64,000 nucleotides of DNA from JAFGOM01 sp964605795 (lineage in GTDB: Archaea > Halobacteriota > Methanomicrobia > Methanomicrobiales > Methanospirillaceae), in NCBI GenBank assembly GCA_964605795.1, contig CAZSDZ010000001.1, positions 1-64,000 on the forward strand. Direction: 5' to 3'. The notes under the pieces are model-generated. The model did not search any database. It was not told the origin of the DNA and worked only from the letters and a program-made list of their open reading frames with translations. This document shows, piece by piece, positions 17,273 through 27,136 of this stretch. The position numbers and the translations under genes were made by a program. Within the stretch, counting starts at the first letter, position 1; every line of letters starts with the position of its first letter.

Positions 17273-20200
17273 TCTCTTCTGCCAGCCTCTTCTCGGTGAT
17301 ATCCCTGATAGACTCTATCGCCCCGATGATCCTGCCTTCTCCGTCTTTCAGAACCGTTGCCTTTCCCCATAAAAACCGGTCCTCTCCACGCGGGTGAGCC
17401 ATTTTTGTCTCGGCCACAAGAGTATCACCCACCTGGCGAACCGAAGAGTAGTTTTTCAGCACGTCTTCATCAGGAAGGAGAGCCAGATCGATAAGAATCG
17501 GACGGCGTATCCCGTAAAAAGGCACTGCATAGGCGTAATTCCCCTCGCCCATGATTGAGCCTGACATAATCCCGGTCATCTCCTCAATAGCCCGGTTCCA
17601 GATGATGACTTTTCCATTCCTATCAATCGCAAACGTAGCATCAGGAAGAAAATTGATCAGATCAATCAGGCGTTTCTGCGTCTTTAACAGTTCCTCTTCC
17701 GCATTCTTACGAACCGTGATATCGGTTGCGACCTCAAGCCGCACCTGTCGTCCGTCACTCCAGCGGATCGCACGGTCGCGACAGTCGTACCATCGGCCAC
17801 TGATCGTGCTGTAATACTCCCAGTGGCAGGTTTTAAGAGATTTGGAGTTGTCAGAAAGAAGGTGATTGGTACAGTACGAACAGGGACCATTCTCCTCTCC
17901 CCTGATAACCGTATAACATTTCTGCCCGATAACGTCCCCATACAGCGATCGTCCCTGTTGGTTGAGGTACAACAGTTCATGGGTATCCATATCAGCAACA
18001 TAGATAAGAGCATCGATGCTGTCAAGGATTCTGAAGAGCTGCGCCTGTACCTCTTCGATAAGGAGATCCTGAAATGAGCCGGTAGCGGAACGGATACCTT
18101 CTGTTCCGGGGGGCATATCATCTCTTCCTCTAACCCCACCATCCTTCCCGGATTCCTGCGTGACATCGATCTGGTAATGTTTCCTGATAACCTGGAGAAC
18201 CTTCTCAGAATCTGCCCACCGCTGATCGAGCTGGGTAACCATCGAATCGATGTTGTTCACCTGTGTCCGGATCTGATCAGCTGTCGCACTCTCCCCGAGC
18301 ATATCTGCATAGACCGTGATGATGGTCAACGGATTCCGGATCCCGTCATTGAGGATGGCGAGTTGGGCCAGATTTTTCTGGATCTGTGCGATTGCTTCTT
18401 CATTCGCACGCTCAAGCCTCCTTTGTTCGGTAATATCCCTGCCCTGTGCAATGGTAGCAACCGGAACCGCTCCAACCTTGTCATACAGGGTCGCAGAGTT
18501 CCAGATTACCGTCTTTAGGGAACCATCCCGGTGCTGGATCTCAAGCTCAACCGTCTCCCACCTGACTCCGTCACGCGTTGTCTGTAACAGCCGCACAGTA
18601 TGATCTGCCTTTTCAGGAGATATGAGAATGGAGAGCGGCTTTCCGAGAACTTCTTCTTCAGAGCGCCCGACCAGCAGTTCAAACGCATGGTTTACCCGGG
18701 TAATCTGAAAGGATGGATCCCATACAATAATTGGTACATTGGCAATTGAGATGAGACTCTCAAGAAACGAAGTGGTCTCCTGAGCCTTTTGCTCCTGCAG
18801 GATCAGTCTCTCCATACTCAGCCGAAGCTCGGCATCAGTTGCTGCCAACTGCTCATACGCTGCAGAAAGTTCATCGTTCGCCTGTACAAGATCCTCATGG
18901 GCCTTCTTTCGTTCAGATATATCCCTGATGATCCCGACAACGCCGAGGATTTTTCCGGTATCGTCACGGTAAAAGGTACTGGTTGAACTGACAGGAAACA
19001 CGCTGCGGTCTTTTTTGTAGACCAGGTTCTCGTAATCCACAACCCGTCCCTCTTCCCGTATCTTCCTGATAAAATCATTCCTCTTCTCTGGCTCTACCCA
19101 GAACCGGTCTATCGGCAAACCCAGTAACTCGCTCGGCGAGTCATATCCGAATATTCTGGCAGCAGAATCACTTACCTCAATGAGAATTCCCTTCTCATCT
19201 GTCCGGTAATAAATATCCTCGAGATTCTCTACAACATCCCGGTAGTTTCTCTCACTCCTGCGCAGTGCATCTTCTGCCGTCTCCCGTTCGCTTATTACCC
19301 GTGCCTGAAGGAGATTTTTATAGGCAAGCTCCGAGAGATAATTCGCAAAACGATACATGACCTTTGCCACTGCCCTGAATGCATCAGAGGACAGGGAAGG
19401 AACGTTACGAAATGCCTGGATAAAGGCATCTTCATCGGTGCCGATCGTTCTCGCATAGGCTCGCATCGCCTCTTCCGTCTGTTCTTCGTTCCGTACCTGG
19501 CCGATAAGCCAGCTGGCAACATGCCTGTCACCGATGACGATACCGGCTCCTGCACCCCACAGTCCTCCGGAGAGGCATCTTTGGACAATGGGACCGTCAA
19601 AAGACGGTTTTCCAAGAGCGGCATCTGATGCACTACAGTTCTTCAGCCCGATCTCAGTATTCCTGATGATACTACACAGGCGGGTAAACCCGGCCGGTCT
19701 TGTGATCGGTGTACCGTCTGGGCGGGTGATGAGGGATGCCACACCGGTTGCCTCTGAAAATTCATCCAGGATGCGCTGTATCTCATTGATATCAAAGAGA
19801 TCCTCAAACGAAATCTCAGTGCCATCGAGAGGTTTGGTAAGAGCATTGGATCTTTTTTGTGCCCTTCTTTTTTCCCTAGCTGCCTGGAGCAGCTCTGCCA
19901 GTAGGGGGATCGGGTTGCGGGAGATATCACTCCCGGTTACCGAAAAAGCGAGAATACAATCCTGTTCTGCAGAGAAAAGTTCCCCAGTTTCTGTTCCGAT
20001 ACTGATAACCGGAGTTTTGTCTCCCGTCTCATGGAGATGCGAGAACCAGCCGGCAGATTTGAGATCACCGATCCTTGTGTCATATATGATGAGATCAAAG
20101 GAGTAAGCAGAGAGAAGAACGGATGCTTCTTCGTTATCTGCTGCTCTCCTGACCAGGTAACTGGAAAAGGTGCGTACATAATCACGTATCAGGTCAGGAA

Positions 20201-20330
20201 ATGGTTCTACTTCCCCAATACAAAGAAGATACAGATCAACTTCACCTGACTCAAATGGTGTGGATAAACGAAAGATGGCACTACCGGTTTCTCTATCAAT
20301 CCCTTCTCTTCCGGCATCTTTCTGTATCAT
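17273..20330 (-). CDS. Sensor histidine kinase, N-terminal part with PocR and PAS domains
   Basis: About 1019 residues are readable before the gap. The first 150 residues look like a receiver domain that has lost its usual acidic cluster ('LYLLCIGEVEPFPDLI', 'FDLIIYDTRIGDL'). A PocR ligand-binding domain follows (about 170-345; 'FEDLFDINEIQRIL', 'GLKNCSASDAA', 'CLSGGLWGAGAGIVI'). Then come a PAS (about 365-475), a coiled coil, a PAS (about 530-650), and a segment 'LNDGIRNPLTIITVYADML' that resembles a HisKA helix with His replaced. Two further PAS domains follow, one of them with four Cys. It ends in 'RDITEKRLAEE' at the gap. PocR domains often bind small hydrocarbons or diols. The missing kinase core is probably supplied by the 15356-17262 segment. 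Confidence 0.8.
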
Positions 20331-20669
20331 CTCTCAATCACCCAAAAGGGACGAGCACGGATATACGATCCTCTTTGCGAGCAGAAAAGAGGCATCTTTT
20401 GGATCTGTTTTTTTAGCAGGAAACCCTGAAAAACCCGGTATATGAGATCTACCCATCATCTGATAATCAGGACTACCAGCTCTTTTCAACGAAACAGAGC
20501 ACCGTAACGGGAGATACTTCATCTCCAGGGGATATTACAGGATTGCCTTTCTTCTCTAGCTGATAACTGTAATCATTTCTCTATCTAGATAGTAGTTTCC
20601 CTCGAAAATTGCAGGGTATCTGAAAAAAATTGGCTATCTCTCACGATAGAAAAAGAATTAAGAGAAGAA
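20331..20669. other. Intergenic region with a 12-base palindrome
   Basis: No credible gene. The right half is AT-rich and contains a perfect palindrome CTATCTAGATAG at 20581-20592, flanked by runs of T and C. It lies upstream of the minus-strand kinase gene starting at 20330 (by about 250 bases) and just downstream of the minus-strand DUF1015 gene. It could be an operator or part of a transcript end; nothing decides this. Confidence 0.4.
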
Positions 20670-21929
20670 TCATGAGAGTGTATGGATAAGAAGCCCGCTC
20701 ATGAGTTTTGGTTCAAACCATGTTGACTTCGGCGGCATGACACAACCTGCATCAGCGATGGCAAAGACGGTGGAAACACTGACCGGCTGCATCGCAATCG
20801 CTGCCACATATTCCCTGCTGTCAACACGTGCCACCAGGTCAGCAAGGGGACGGGCACCTCCCAGGTACTGAAGCCTCGGATCTTTCCGCGGATCTTTTAT
20901 TCCAAGGAGCGGGGTAAGAACCTGATCCTGCAGGTAGGTCACATCAAGGCCGCTCTTGGTATCAGTATTCGGATCCCGCTCCCGTGCACACTCATACCAC
21001 TGGCCATCCAGATACAGATGAAGAATATGATGAGTACAAGGATCTGCGAAGGATTGAATGAGATACGCCTGCTCATCAACAGAATAATAGGGGGTAACCA
21101 TAAAGACCCCGGAGAGAGCGGAAAGGAACGATTCAGGAGTAAATTCACCCAGATCTGAGAGCAGCCGGGAATAACCGTGAACCCGTACCTCGTTATCTGC
21201 AAATAAAACCCCAAGAAAACGGCCTGTCTCTTCCGGTACCGGTTTTTCTGCCGACCGTTTCTCAAATACATTCACTGCCGATTTTGCCCGGTGATGACCA
21301 TCGGCAATATAGAGTTGTGGAACCGAGGAGAAGAGTGATTCGAGCCGGTTTAAGATGAGAGTATCTGTAATCTCATATATCTGGTGAACAGAACCCCCGG
21401 GTCCGGATACCTCGATATCAGGGGTCCGGGCATCCCTGATAACCGCAGCAATGATCTCTTTTACCTCTGGAATATCCCGGTAAAGAAGGACAACGGGGCC
21501 GGTATTAGCATTGACCGTGTCGATATGCCGGGTCCGATCCTCTTCTTTCTCATACCGGGTCAGTTCATGGCGCCTGATTGCGCCGGATACATAATCACTG
21601 ACACTACAACAGCAACACATACCAGTATAGATCTCGTCACCCATAATGACCCGATAGAGATAGATCCCAGGTACGGTATCACTCACAAAAAGACCATCAC
21701 TGATATACTGGTTGAGTGTCTCTTTGGCCTTCCCGTAAACCTCGTCTGCATACGGGGAAATGTCAGGCATGAGGGCATCAGACCGTGATATTCTCAGAAA
21801 TGAGTATGGATTTTTTGAGATGATCTCCCGTGCCTCTTCCTCATTGACCACATCATAAGGAACTGATGCAATATCCTGTGCACGTTCCTTTGCCGGCCTC
21901 ATGGCAGTAAATCGATGTATAAAAACCAT
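20670..21929 (-). CDS. DUF1015 family protein
   Basis: The 419-residue protein matches the DUF1015 family (COG4198) along its whole length. It has an N-terminal 'RFTAMRPAKERAQDIASVPYDVVNEEEA', a middle 'RHELTRYEKEEDRTRHIDTVNANTGPVVLLY', and the hallmark 'LYIADGHHRAKSAVNVF' (about residue 215). A C-terminal half with 'DPRLQYLGGARPLADLV' and the closing 'MPPKSTWFEPKLMSGLLIHTL' completes it. The family is widespread in archaea and bacteria; the DGHHR motif resembles a ParB/Srx-like nucleotide-binding site but the reaction is unknown to me. Monocistronic in this window, with its start close to a divergent acetyltransferase gene. Confidence 0.88.
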   Translation of the reverse strand: MVFIHRFTAMRPAKERAQDIASVPYDVVNEEEAREIISKNPYSFLRISRSDALMPDISPYADEVYGKAKETLNQYISDGLFVSDTVPGIYLYRVIMGDEIYTGMCCCCSVSDYVSGAIRRHELTRYEKEEDRTRHIDTVNANTGPVVLLYRDIPEVKEIIAAVIRDARTPDIEVSGPGGSVHQIYEITDTLILNRLESLFSSVPQLYIADGHHRAKSAVNVFEKRSAEKPVPEETGRFLGVLFADNEVRVHGYSRLLSDLGEFTPESFLSALSGVFMVTPYYSVDEQAYLIQSFADPCTHHILHLYLDGQWYECARERDPNTDTKSGLDVTYLQDQVLTPLLGIKDPRKDPRLQYLGGARPLADLVARVDSREYVAAIAMQPVSVSTVFAIADAGCVMPPKSTWFEPKLMSGLLIHTLS

Positions 21930-21967
21930 GTTCTTGCACCAGGCAGGATATCTTAATTCTCCTGACT

Positions 21968-21978
21968 CTATATTATAG
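21968..21978 (+). promoter_or_regulatory. TATA box of the acetyltransferase gene
   Basis: CTATATTATAG lies about 30 bases before the TTG start at 22002. A transcription start 25 bases downstream would fall within a few bases of the start codon, and no ribosome-binding site is visible, so a leaderless or nearly leaderless mRNA is likely. Confidence 0.45.
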
Positions 21979-22001
21979 CAGAGACAAACATAAAACCTGC
22001 A

Positions 22002-22463
22002 TTGTCAGGCACATATACCATCAGAAGGATAAAGGATTCTGATATCACAGGGATCCGCAGGATAGAAGACAAGGTATTCCCCGATCCCTGGGGTGATGAG
22101 GTCCTTTCCGAGACGATAGAGACATTCTCTGCCACGAGCTTTGTTGCAGAGGTACCACAAAAAATTATCGGGTTTATCATCTGCGGGATCGAGGATACCG
22201 GTGAGGAACGGTACGGGCATATCTGTAATCTTGCCGTGGATAACGAATACCGGAAGATGGGTGTCGGCCGCGATCTCGTCAGGCGTGCGGAACACCAGCT
22301 CATCGTGTGTTGTGCAACAGCCTGCCAGCTCGAGGTGCGGATATCGAACAGAAATGCACAGGCATTTTACCAAAAGATCGGATATCAACCTGTCTTTCAG
22401 GTAGGTGCGTATTATGCAAATACCGAGGATGCGATTATCATGATGAAATGGTTCATGAAATGA
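22002..22463 (+). CDS. GNAT N-acetyltransferase, RimI-like
   Basis: The 153-residue protein is a complete GNAT fold. 'YTIRRIKDSDITGIRRIEDKVFPDPWGDE' resembles the RimI/Naa10-type N-terminus. The acetyl-CoA loop is 'RKMGVGRDLV' (Q/R-x-x-G-x-G pattern), and 'LEVRISNRNAQAFYQKIGYQ' is the usual C-terminal part. Archaeal RimI-like enzymes acetylate protein N-termini, so that is the best guess. The start is taken as TTG; it is placed just where a TATA box would put the transcript start. It is divergent from the DUF1015 gene, with about 70 bases between. Confidence 0.82.
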   Translation: MSGTYTIRRIKDSDITGIRRIEDKVFPDPWGDEVLSETIETFSATSFVAEVPQKIIGFIICGIEDTGEERYGHICNLAVDNEYRKMGVGRDLVRRAEHQLIVCCATACQLEVRISNRNAQAFYQKIGYQPVFQVGAYYANTEDAIIMMKWFMK

Positions 22464-22540
22464 GATCAGCTTGTCATGATAAAAATCCGGTATCGGATTT
22501 TGAAAAATATTTACATTTCAGATAAAAACAGGTATACACG

Positions 22541-23491
22541 ATGAAGAGATATCCAATCCTCATTTTTACCGGTCTTATTCTTATCAGTATCACCTCTCTT
22601 TATCCGGTCACGGCAACAGAAGAATCCGGTTTTTTACAACCAATCCCGCTGCTGGCTGAACTGGTACCGCATGATCTCGAGACAGCACCGACCGGTGCAC
22701 CACAATCACCGTTCTTTGCCGGTTATGTAATAGAAAACTCAGGAAACCGTCCTTCCGGGACATTCCTGACACGATTGTACCTCTCTTCTGATACCAATCT
22801 CTCTGATAATGATATCCTCGTCTGGGAGAAGAAAGAAGGGTTCCTGTCGGTCGGAGATACCGGGTATTTCCGATACCTGACAGACCTTCCCGACTCCATC
22901 CCACCGGGAACATGGTACCCTGTTCTTGTTCTTGATGCCGAAAAAATAGTTCCAGAGAGAGATGAGAGCAATAATAGTATCGTTGGAGAGCCGGTTCTGA
23001 TAACCAAAGAGTTCGAACGTCCTCGTGATTTCTATCTCAAAAAAATTGGGGATCTTATCATTGTTTTGACAAACGAGGAGCGTGACCAGTTCAGGATGAC
23101 TCAGTTAAAACCCGATCCTGATCTGGTAGAGATAGCACAGGACCACAGCGATGACATGGCAGAGCGGGATTACCTAAACCACATCAATCCTGACGGTGAA
23201 AACCCGTCTGACAGGGCTCTTCGCCATGGCTACACGCCACGCAGGGTGACCGATGACGGAGATACCGTGCAGGGAATAGCTGAGAATATCATCAAGGTTC
23301 CCATCGGAAATACCCGCAATTATGGATACATTGACCAGGATGATATCATAGCCATCGCTGAATTAATCCTTGATTCATGGATGCACAGCGCAGAACACCG
23401 GGAAAACATCCTCAATCGTCATCTCGCAAAGATTGGCGTTGGCGTCTCATTTGATGAAAAGCGCTACTATGCCACCCAGAACATGATTTAG
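22541..23491 (+). CDS. Secreted CARDB-CAP domain protein
   Basis: The 316-residue protein has a signal peptide (about 1-26), a CARDB beta-sandwich (about 45-155; 'YVIENSGNRPSGTFLTRLYLSSD', 'NNSIVGEPVLI'), and a C-terminal CAP/SCP domain (about 165-316). The CAP region shows 'LVEIAQDHSDDMAERDYLNHINPDGENPSDRA' and 'SWMHSAEHRENILNRHLAKIGVGV', with the conserved His and Glu positions of the family. CAP domains occur in secreted proteins with lipid, peptide or wall-binding roles; bacterial and archaeal functions are poorly known. CARDB domains mediate adhesion. So this is probably a surface adhesion or defence protein. It has a single-gene transcript between unrelated neighbours. Confidence 0.85.
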   Translation: MKRYPILIFTGLILISITSLYPVTATEESGFLQPIPLLAELVPHDLETAPTGAPQSPFFAGYVIENSGNRPSGTFLTRLYLSSDTNLSDNDILVWEKKEGFLSVGDTGYFRYLTDLPDSIPPGTWYPVLVLDAEKIVPERDESNNSIVGEPVLITKEFERPRDFYLKKIGDLIIVLTNEERDQFRMTQLKPDPDLVEIAQDHSDDMAERDYLNHINPDGENPSDRALRHGYTPRRVTDDGDTVQGIAENIIKVPIGNTRNYGYIDQDDIIAIAELILDSWMHSAEHRENILNRHLAKIGVGVSFDEKRYYATQNMI

Positions 23492-23566
23492 AGAAAAACG
23501 ACTGCTGGTACCGTTGGCACCGTGAAAGAAAAAAGAGAGGGACAAGGAGAGAATATCCGGGCAGAA

Positions 23567-25858
23567 TCAGATGGTAAAATTGCCGATCCGCTTTATCAGG
23601 TGTTCGGTATCACCCTGTGTCTCCTGGATTGCTGCATCGATCTCTTCAACCGCTGCATTCGTCTCCTGTGCAAGGGACGAGAGTTCCATGATATAACTCA
23701 GATTCTTGTTGGTTAACTCCATCCCCTTCTCGTTCATCGAGACCACGGTGGATGTCACCGTCGCCTGTTTTTCGATAGCTTTTGCTATCTCTTCCATATC
23801 AAGCGTCACCTGGTTGGCACCCTCAACCATGCTGTTGAGCGCCTGGATGGTCTCGTTCACACTCTCGACCCCTGCTGTTATCTCGGTATTCACCGAGAGG
23901 ATAACCTGGGCTGTCTTCTCACTGCTCTGCTGGATTCCATGGATGACCTCATCAATATGGTCTGTCGCCTTACGGGCATCTGCAGCGAGATTCTTGACTT
24001 CTCCGGCTACAACCGCAAATCCCCGTCCGGCATCACCAGCCCGTGCCGCTTCAATGGCTGCATTGAGTGCAAGGAGATTGATCTGGCCGGTGATATCATT
24101 GATCATCTTCACGACCTTGTTAATCTCCTTTATCTGGGCATTGAGATCCTCCATGTCACGAACGGTCTCAGAGGCAATACTCTCGACAACACCCATCCGC
24201 TCATTCGCTTCCTTACCCAGAACCTGAGCATCACTTCCTTTCGATGCAACGTCGCGTGAATGAGTAAGGACCTCCTGGCTCGTACTGAATATTTCCTCGT
24301 TTGAGGCTGATAACTCACCGATCTCATTCGTGATAGACTCTATCTGGGTCAGCAGGTTCTGACCGAGATCAGCGGATAGCTGTGCGGTCTCGGCTACCTT
24401 CTGCGAAGCCCGGGAAATGTCATTGGATCCGACACTGATACTCTCCATACGCACCCGGACACTCTCGGTGACGTGATTTACTTCGGTAAGGGCATCAAGA
24501 AGGGCTTTGGCTGCACTATTGTAGTCCTGTTTTACTGATACCAACGGATCATTCTCAGAAATTGCAGCCTGATTTGTGAGATCACCGGATGCAAGAGTTT
24601 TGAGCACTTTTCCGAGTTCATTGGCACTCTCTGAGAGGACCTCAGAACGCTCTTTTGATTCTGCAATCAGGCGTTCTATCTCCTCGGCTTTTCTCATCTC
24701 CTCGGTCTTGTCCTTGTAGGTAGCCATGATACTCGAGACTTCGCTGTTCTTGTCAAGGAGGGGGATGATATCCTGTTCGATGTGATGGATACCATTGGGA
24801 AATTCAACGGTTATATTACCTGTTGCTGCTTTTTTTGTCTTAAGAGCCTCTTTTAAGCCATGACCTGACTTATCAGTAACCCGGAAATCACCGGCTTTCA
24901 TCTTCATCAGATCAGTCTCGCGATACCCACTCATCAGAATAAAGGATTCATTGGCTTTTAAGATCTCAAGGTTGAGGTTTAAGAGAAGGATCGGGAGGGG
25001 ATTTTGATTAATCATCATCATCTCCTGCTGCTGGAGCTCAACGATCTTCTCCATCTTTTGTTTCAGTTCGATCTCTGCTTTTTTGCGTTCAGATATATCC
25101 CGGATCGTGGCCATCACCACCGGTCCGCGTGCGAGATTCAGCCTCACAAAGACCATCTCTGTCTCTATGAGTGTTCCGTTTTTCTGCCTGACGGTCATCT
25201 CACAGACCTGCCTGATACCGGCAAGTGCACCTTCAAGATACCGGGACAGCCGATCCGTTGAAGATGAACCATCTGGCTGTTTTACCGGGAGAAAATCGAT
25301 AAAAGGACGATTTATTACTTCTGATTCCCCAAGCCCACCGCTAAGGGTAAAGAGTTGAGAATTGCACTCGATGACAAGGTTGTTATCAATAATCAGAATG
25401 GCATCGTACGAAGAGTCTATCATGGAACGGAACTTCTTCTCTTCTTCGAGACGCCGTTCCACCGCGTGTTCGCGCTCCCTTCGTACTTCTGCGTCACGGA
25501 TCTCGCGATCGATTGCCGGAAGGAGGCGGGTCATGTTCCCCTTGATAAGATAATCGTGCATTCCTGCCTTCATCATCTCAACTGCTGTCTCCTCTCCTAT
25601 CTCGCCTGAGATTAAGATAAAAGGAATATCGAGGTTCCGTTCATGGTACATCTCAAGGGCATCATGCCCGTTAAAGTCAGGGAGGGCATAATCACAGAGG
25701 ATTACGTTCCATCCTCCTTTATCGAGCGCTTCACGATAAGACTGACGAGTCTCAACCAGGGTATAATCAAGATCGGAATACCCTTTCAGTAACTCATGCT
25801 TGATAAGATACGCATGGTCAACGTTGTCTTCCACATGAAGAACATGTAATGTCGGCAT
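23567..25858 (-). CDS. Soluble chemoreceptor (REC-PAS-PAS-MCP)
   Basis: A 763-residue cytosolic methyl-accepting protein. A receiver domain comes first (about 1-125; 'VLHVEDNVDHAYLI', phospho-Asp in 'VILCDYALPDF', 'LISGEIGEE'). Two PAS domains follow (about 145-265, 285-400), then a HAMP-like linker ('LKTLASGDLTNQAA') and a long MCP signalling hairpin. The tip 'INLLALNAAIEAARAGDAGRGFAVVAGEV' is near-canonical and contacts CheA/CheW. There is no membrane segment or external sensor, so it reads internal signals and can itself be phosphorylated. The ATG at 25858 is used because GGGGGT lies at good spacing upstream; an in-frame ATG at 25903 would add 15 residues. A CheW gene lies divergently upstream, its likely partner. 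Confidence 0.88.
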   Translation of the reverse strand: MPTLHVLHVEDNVDHAYLIKHELLKGYSDLDYTLVETRQSYREALDKGGWNVILCDYALPDFNGHDALEMYHERNLDIPFILISGEIGEETAVEMMKAGMHDYLIKGNMTRLLPAIDREIRDAEVRREREHAVERRLEEEKKFRSMIDSSYDAILIIDNNLVIECNSQLFTLSGGLGESEVINRPFIDFLPVKQPDGSSSTDRLSRYLEGALAGIRQVCEMTVRQKNGTLIETEMVFVRLNLARGPVVMATIRDISERKKAEIELKQKMEKIVELQQQEMMMINQNPLPILLLNLNLEILKANESFILMSGYRETDLMKMKAGDFRVTDKSGHGLKEALKTKKAATGNITVEFPNGIHHIEQDIIPLLDKNSEVSSIMATYKDKTEEMRKAEEIERLIAESKERSEVLSESANELGKVLKTLASGDLTNQAAISENDPLVSVKQDYNSAAKALLDALTEVNHVTESVRVRMESISVGSNDISRASQKVAETAQLSADLGQNLLTQIESITNEIGELSASNEEIFSTSQEVLTHSRDVASKGSDAQVLGKEANERMGVVESIASETVRDMEDLNAQIKEINKVVKMINDITGQINLLALNAAIEAARAGDAGRGFAVVAGEVKNLAADARKATDHIDEVIHGIQQSSEKTAQVILSVNTEITAGVESVNETIQALNSMVEGANQVTLDMEEIAKAIEKQATVTSTVVSMNEKGMELTNKNLSYIMELSSLAQETNAAVEEIDAAIQETQGDTEHLIKRIGNFTI

Positions 25859-25903
25859 TTTGGTCATTACCCCCTTCTCAGTCAGAATCGGTACAAAGTC
25901 CAT

Positions 25904-26313
25904 CTCACATCCCGCATCGGTAGTACTATCAGCATGAACTTTCAGTCTTGGGTGCTGCTGAAAAGAATATAAAGGAGATCTTTTGACATAATCCCATAAA
26001 TATGTTGCATTTGAGAACGAAGATCGGTTGTATCCCGGCTAAAAGAAAAACAGGTCAGGAGAATTCCCCAATCACTCCCTATGAGGTACAGAATGAGAAT
26101 AATGCCACTTCATGATCCTTTGGAATATCCGGGCGTCCTCTCTTTGGTTCTTACATCCGAAATGAAGAAATTTACATTTCCCGGGTACATTCCTATCTAA
26201 ACGCGAATATCTCTCTCGATCTGGTTTATAGTGCCACGATGACCGCCCTTTCTTTGAACCGAAATCGTTCAGGCAAAAAGATAAGCCATCAGGAGATAAA
26301 GACTGAGTAATCC
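25904..26313. other. Divergent region between the chemoreceptor and cheW
   Basis: This 410-base spacer carries the promoter described for the chemoreceptor and, on the plus strand, a possible TATA element GGTTTATAGTGC near 26220 for cheW. I see no credible coding frame in it. Confidence 0.4.
25961..25974 (-). promoter_or_regulatory. TATA box of the chemoreceptor gene
   Basis: On the minus strand CTTTATATTCTTTT matches an archaeal TATA box. A start about 25 bases on would give a leader of roughly 80 bases before the ATG at 25858 (or about 40 before the ATG at 25903). Confidence 0.4.
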
Positions 26314-26877
26314 ATGACAATTGAGATAGTTGAGTTTGAACTAGGATCACAACATTATGCCATGGATATTCAAAATGCACGCGAAATCGTGGAGATGCTC
26401 CCTATCACCCAGATCCCCCGTGCACCCCGGCATATTAGCGGCATGCTCAATCTCAGGGGAGAGATAACCACCATTATTAATATTCATGAGATACTGGGGA
26501 TCTCCAATACCCGTGATCGTGCTGACCAGAAGATCGTCGTTTTAGTTCCCTCAGTTACCGATGGCGCAAACTTAGGGATTATTGTTGATGATGTCCAGAA
26601 TGTCAGAACGGTTGAAGAGAGTGACATTGACAAACACCTTTCATCTTCTGAAGCAGAAGATAACGAGAGCAATGCATACATCAAGGGCATCATTAAGATC
26701 GATACCAGTGAAGAGTACTCCTTTGCCACTGACCATGCATTAACTGATGACACCGGCGATGAAACGTTTGGGGATATGCAGTCTCGTGCCGGAAAAGAAC
26801 TTCTTATCTGGATCGACATCTCAAAGATCATCGGTACAATGAAGAAAAATTCACCTGAAACCCAGGAAAAGTCCTGA
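26314..26877 (+). CDS. cheW: CheW chemotaxis adaptor
   Basis: The 187-residue protein has the CheW fold throughout. It begins 'IEIVEFELGSQHYAMDIQNAREIVEM', followed by 'ITQIPRAPRHISGMLNLRGEITTIINIHEIL', then 'QKIVVLVP' and 'NLGIIVDDVQNVRTV'. It is somewhat longer than bacterial CheW because of an acidic insertion (about residues 108-150) and a 15-residue C-terminal tail. CheW bridges receptors and CheA. No cheA, cheY or cheB is visible here; the divergent soluble receptor at 23567 is the local partner. The ATG has an in-frame stop directly upstream but no nearby Shine-Dalgarno sequence (the nearest GGAG is about 19 bases away). Confidence 0.9.
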   Translation: MTIEIVEFELGSQHYAMDIQNAREIVEMLPITQIPRAPRHISGMLNLRGEITTIINIHEILGISNTRDRADQKIVVLVPSVTDGANLGIIVDDVQNVRTVEESDIDKHLSSSEAEDNESNAYIKGIIKIDTSEEYSFATDHALTDDTGDETFGDMQSRAGKELLIWIDISKIIGTMKKNSPETQEKS

Positions 26878-27103
26878 CAATTCCACTCTTTTTTGATTTC
26901 TCTTTCCTCGTACAGATAAGAGATCGGATCTCAACAATTCGGAATCTCACAGATACCAGTTTCTAAATCAAAACCCTTCCCGGTTTAGGATACGGTGCTT
27001 TTTCGTCACCGAAAAAACTACTTTTCTGTCATTACACACCCAGAATGGTCCATATGATTACGAACAGGAGACCTTCCCGGGAAAAAAACAATAGGTTAGC
27101 AAA

Positions 27104-27118
27104 CGAAAAAGAAAAAAA
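27104..27118 (-). terminator. T-tract terminator after the thermosome gene
   Basis: On the minus strand this reads as T7-C-T5, about 20 bases after the thermosome stop codon. T-rich stretches of this kind end transcription in archaea. Confidence 0.5.
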
Positions 27119-27136
27119 GTGATAGTATCGGGGGGG

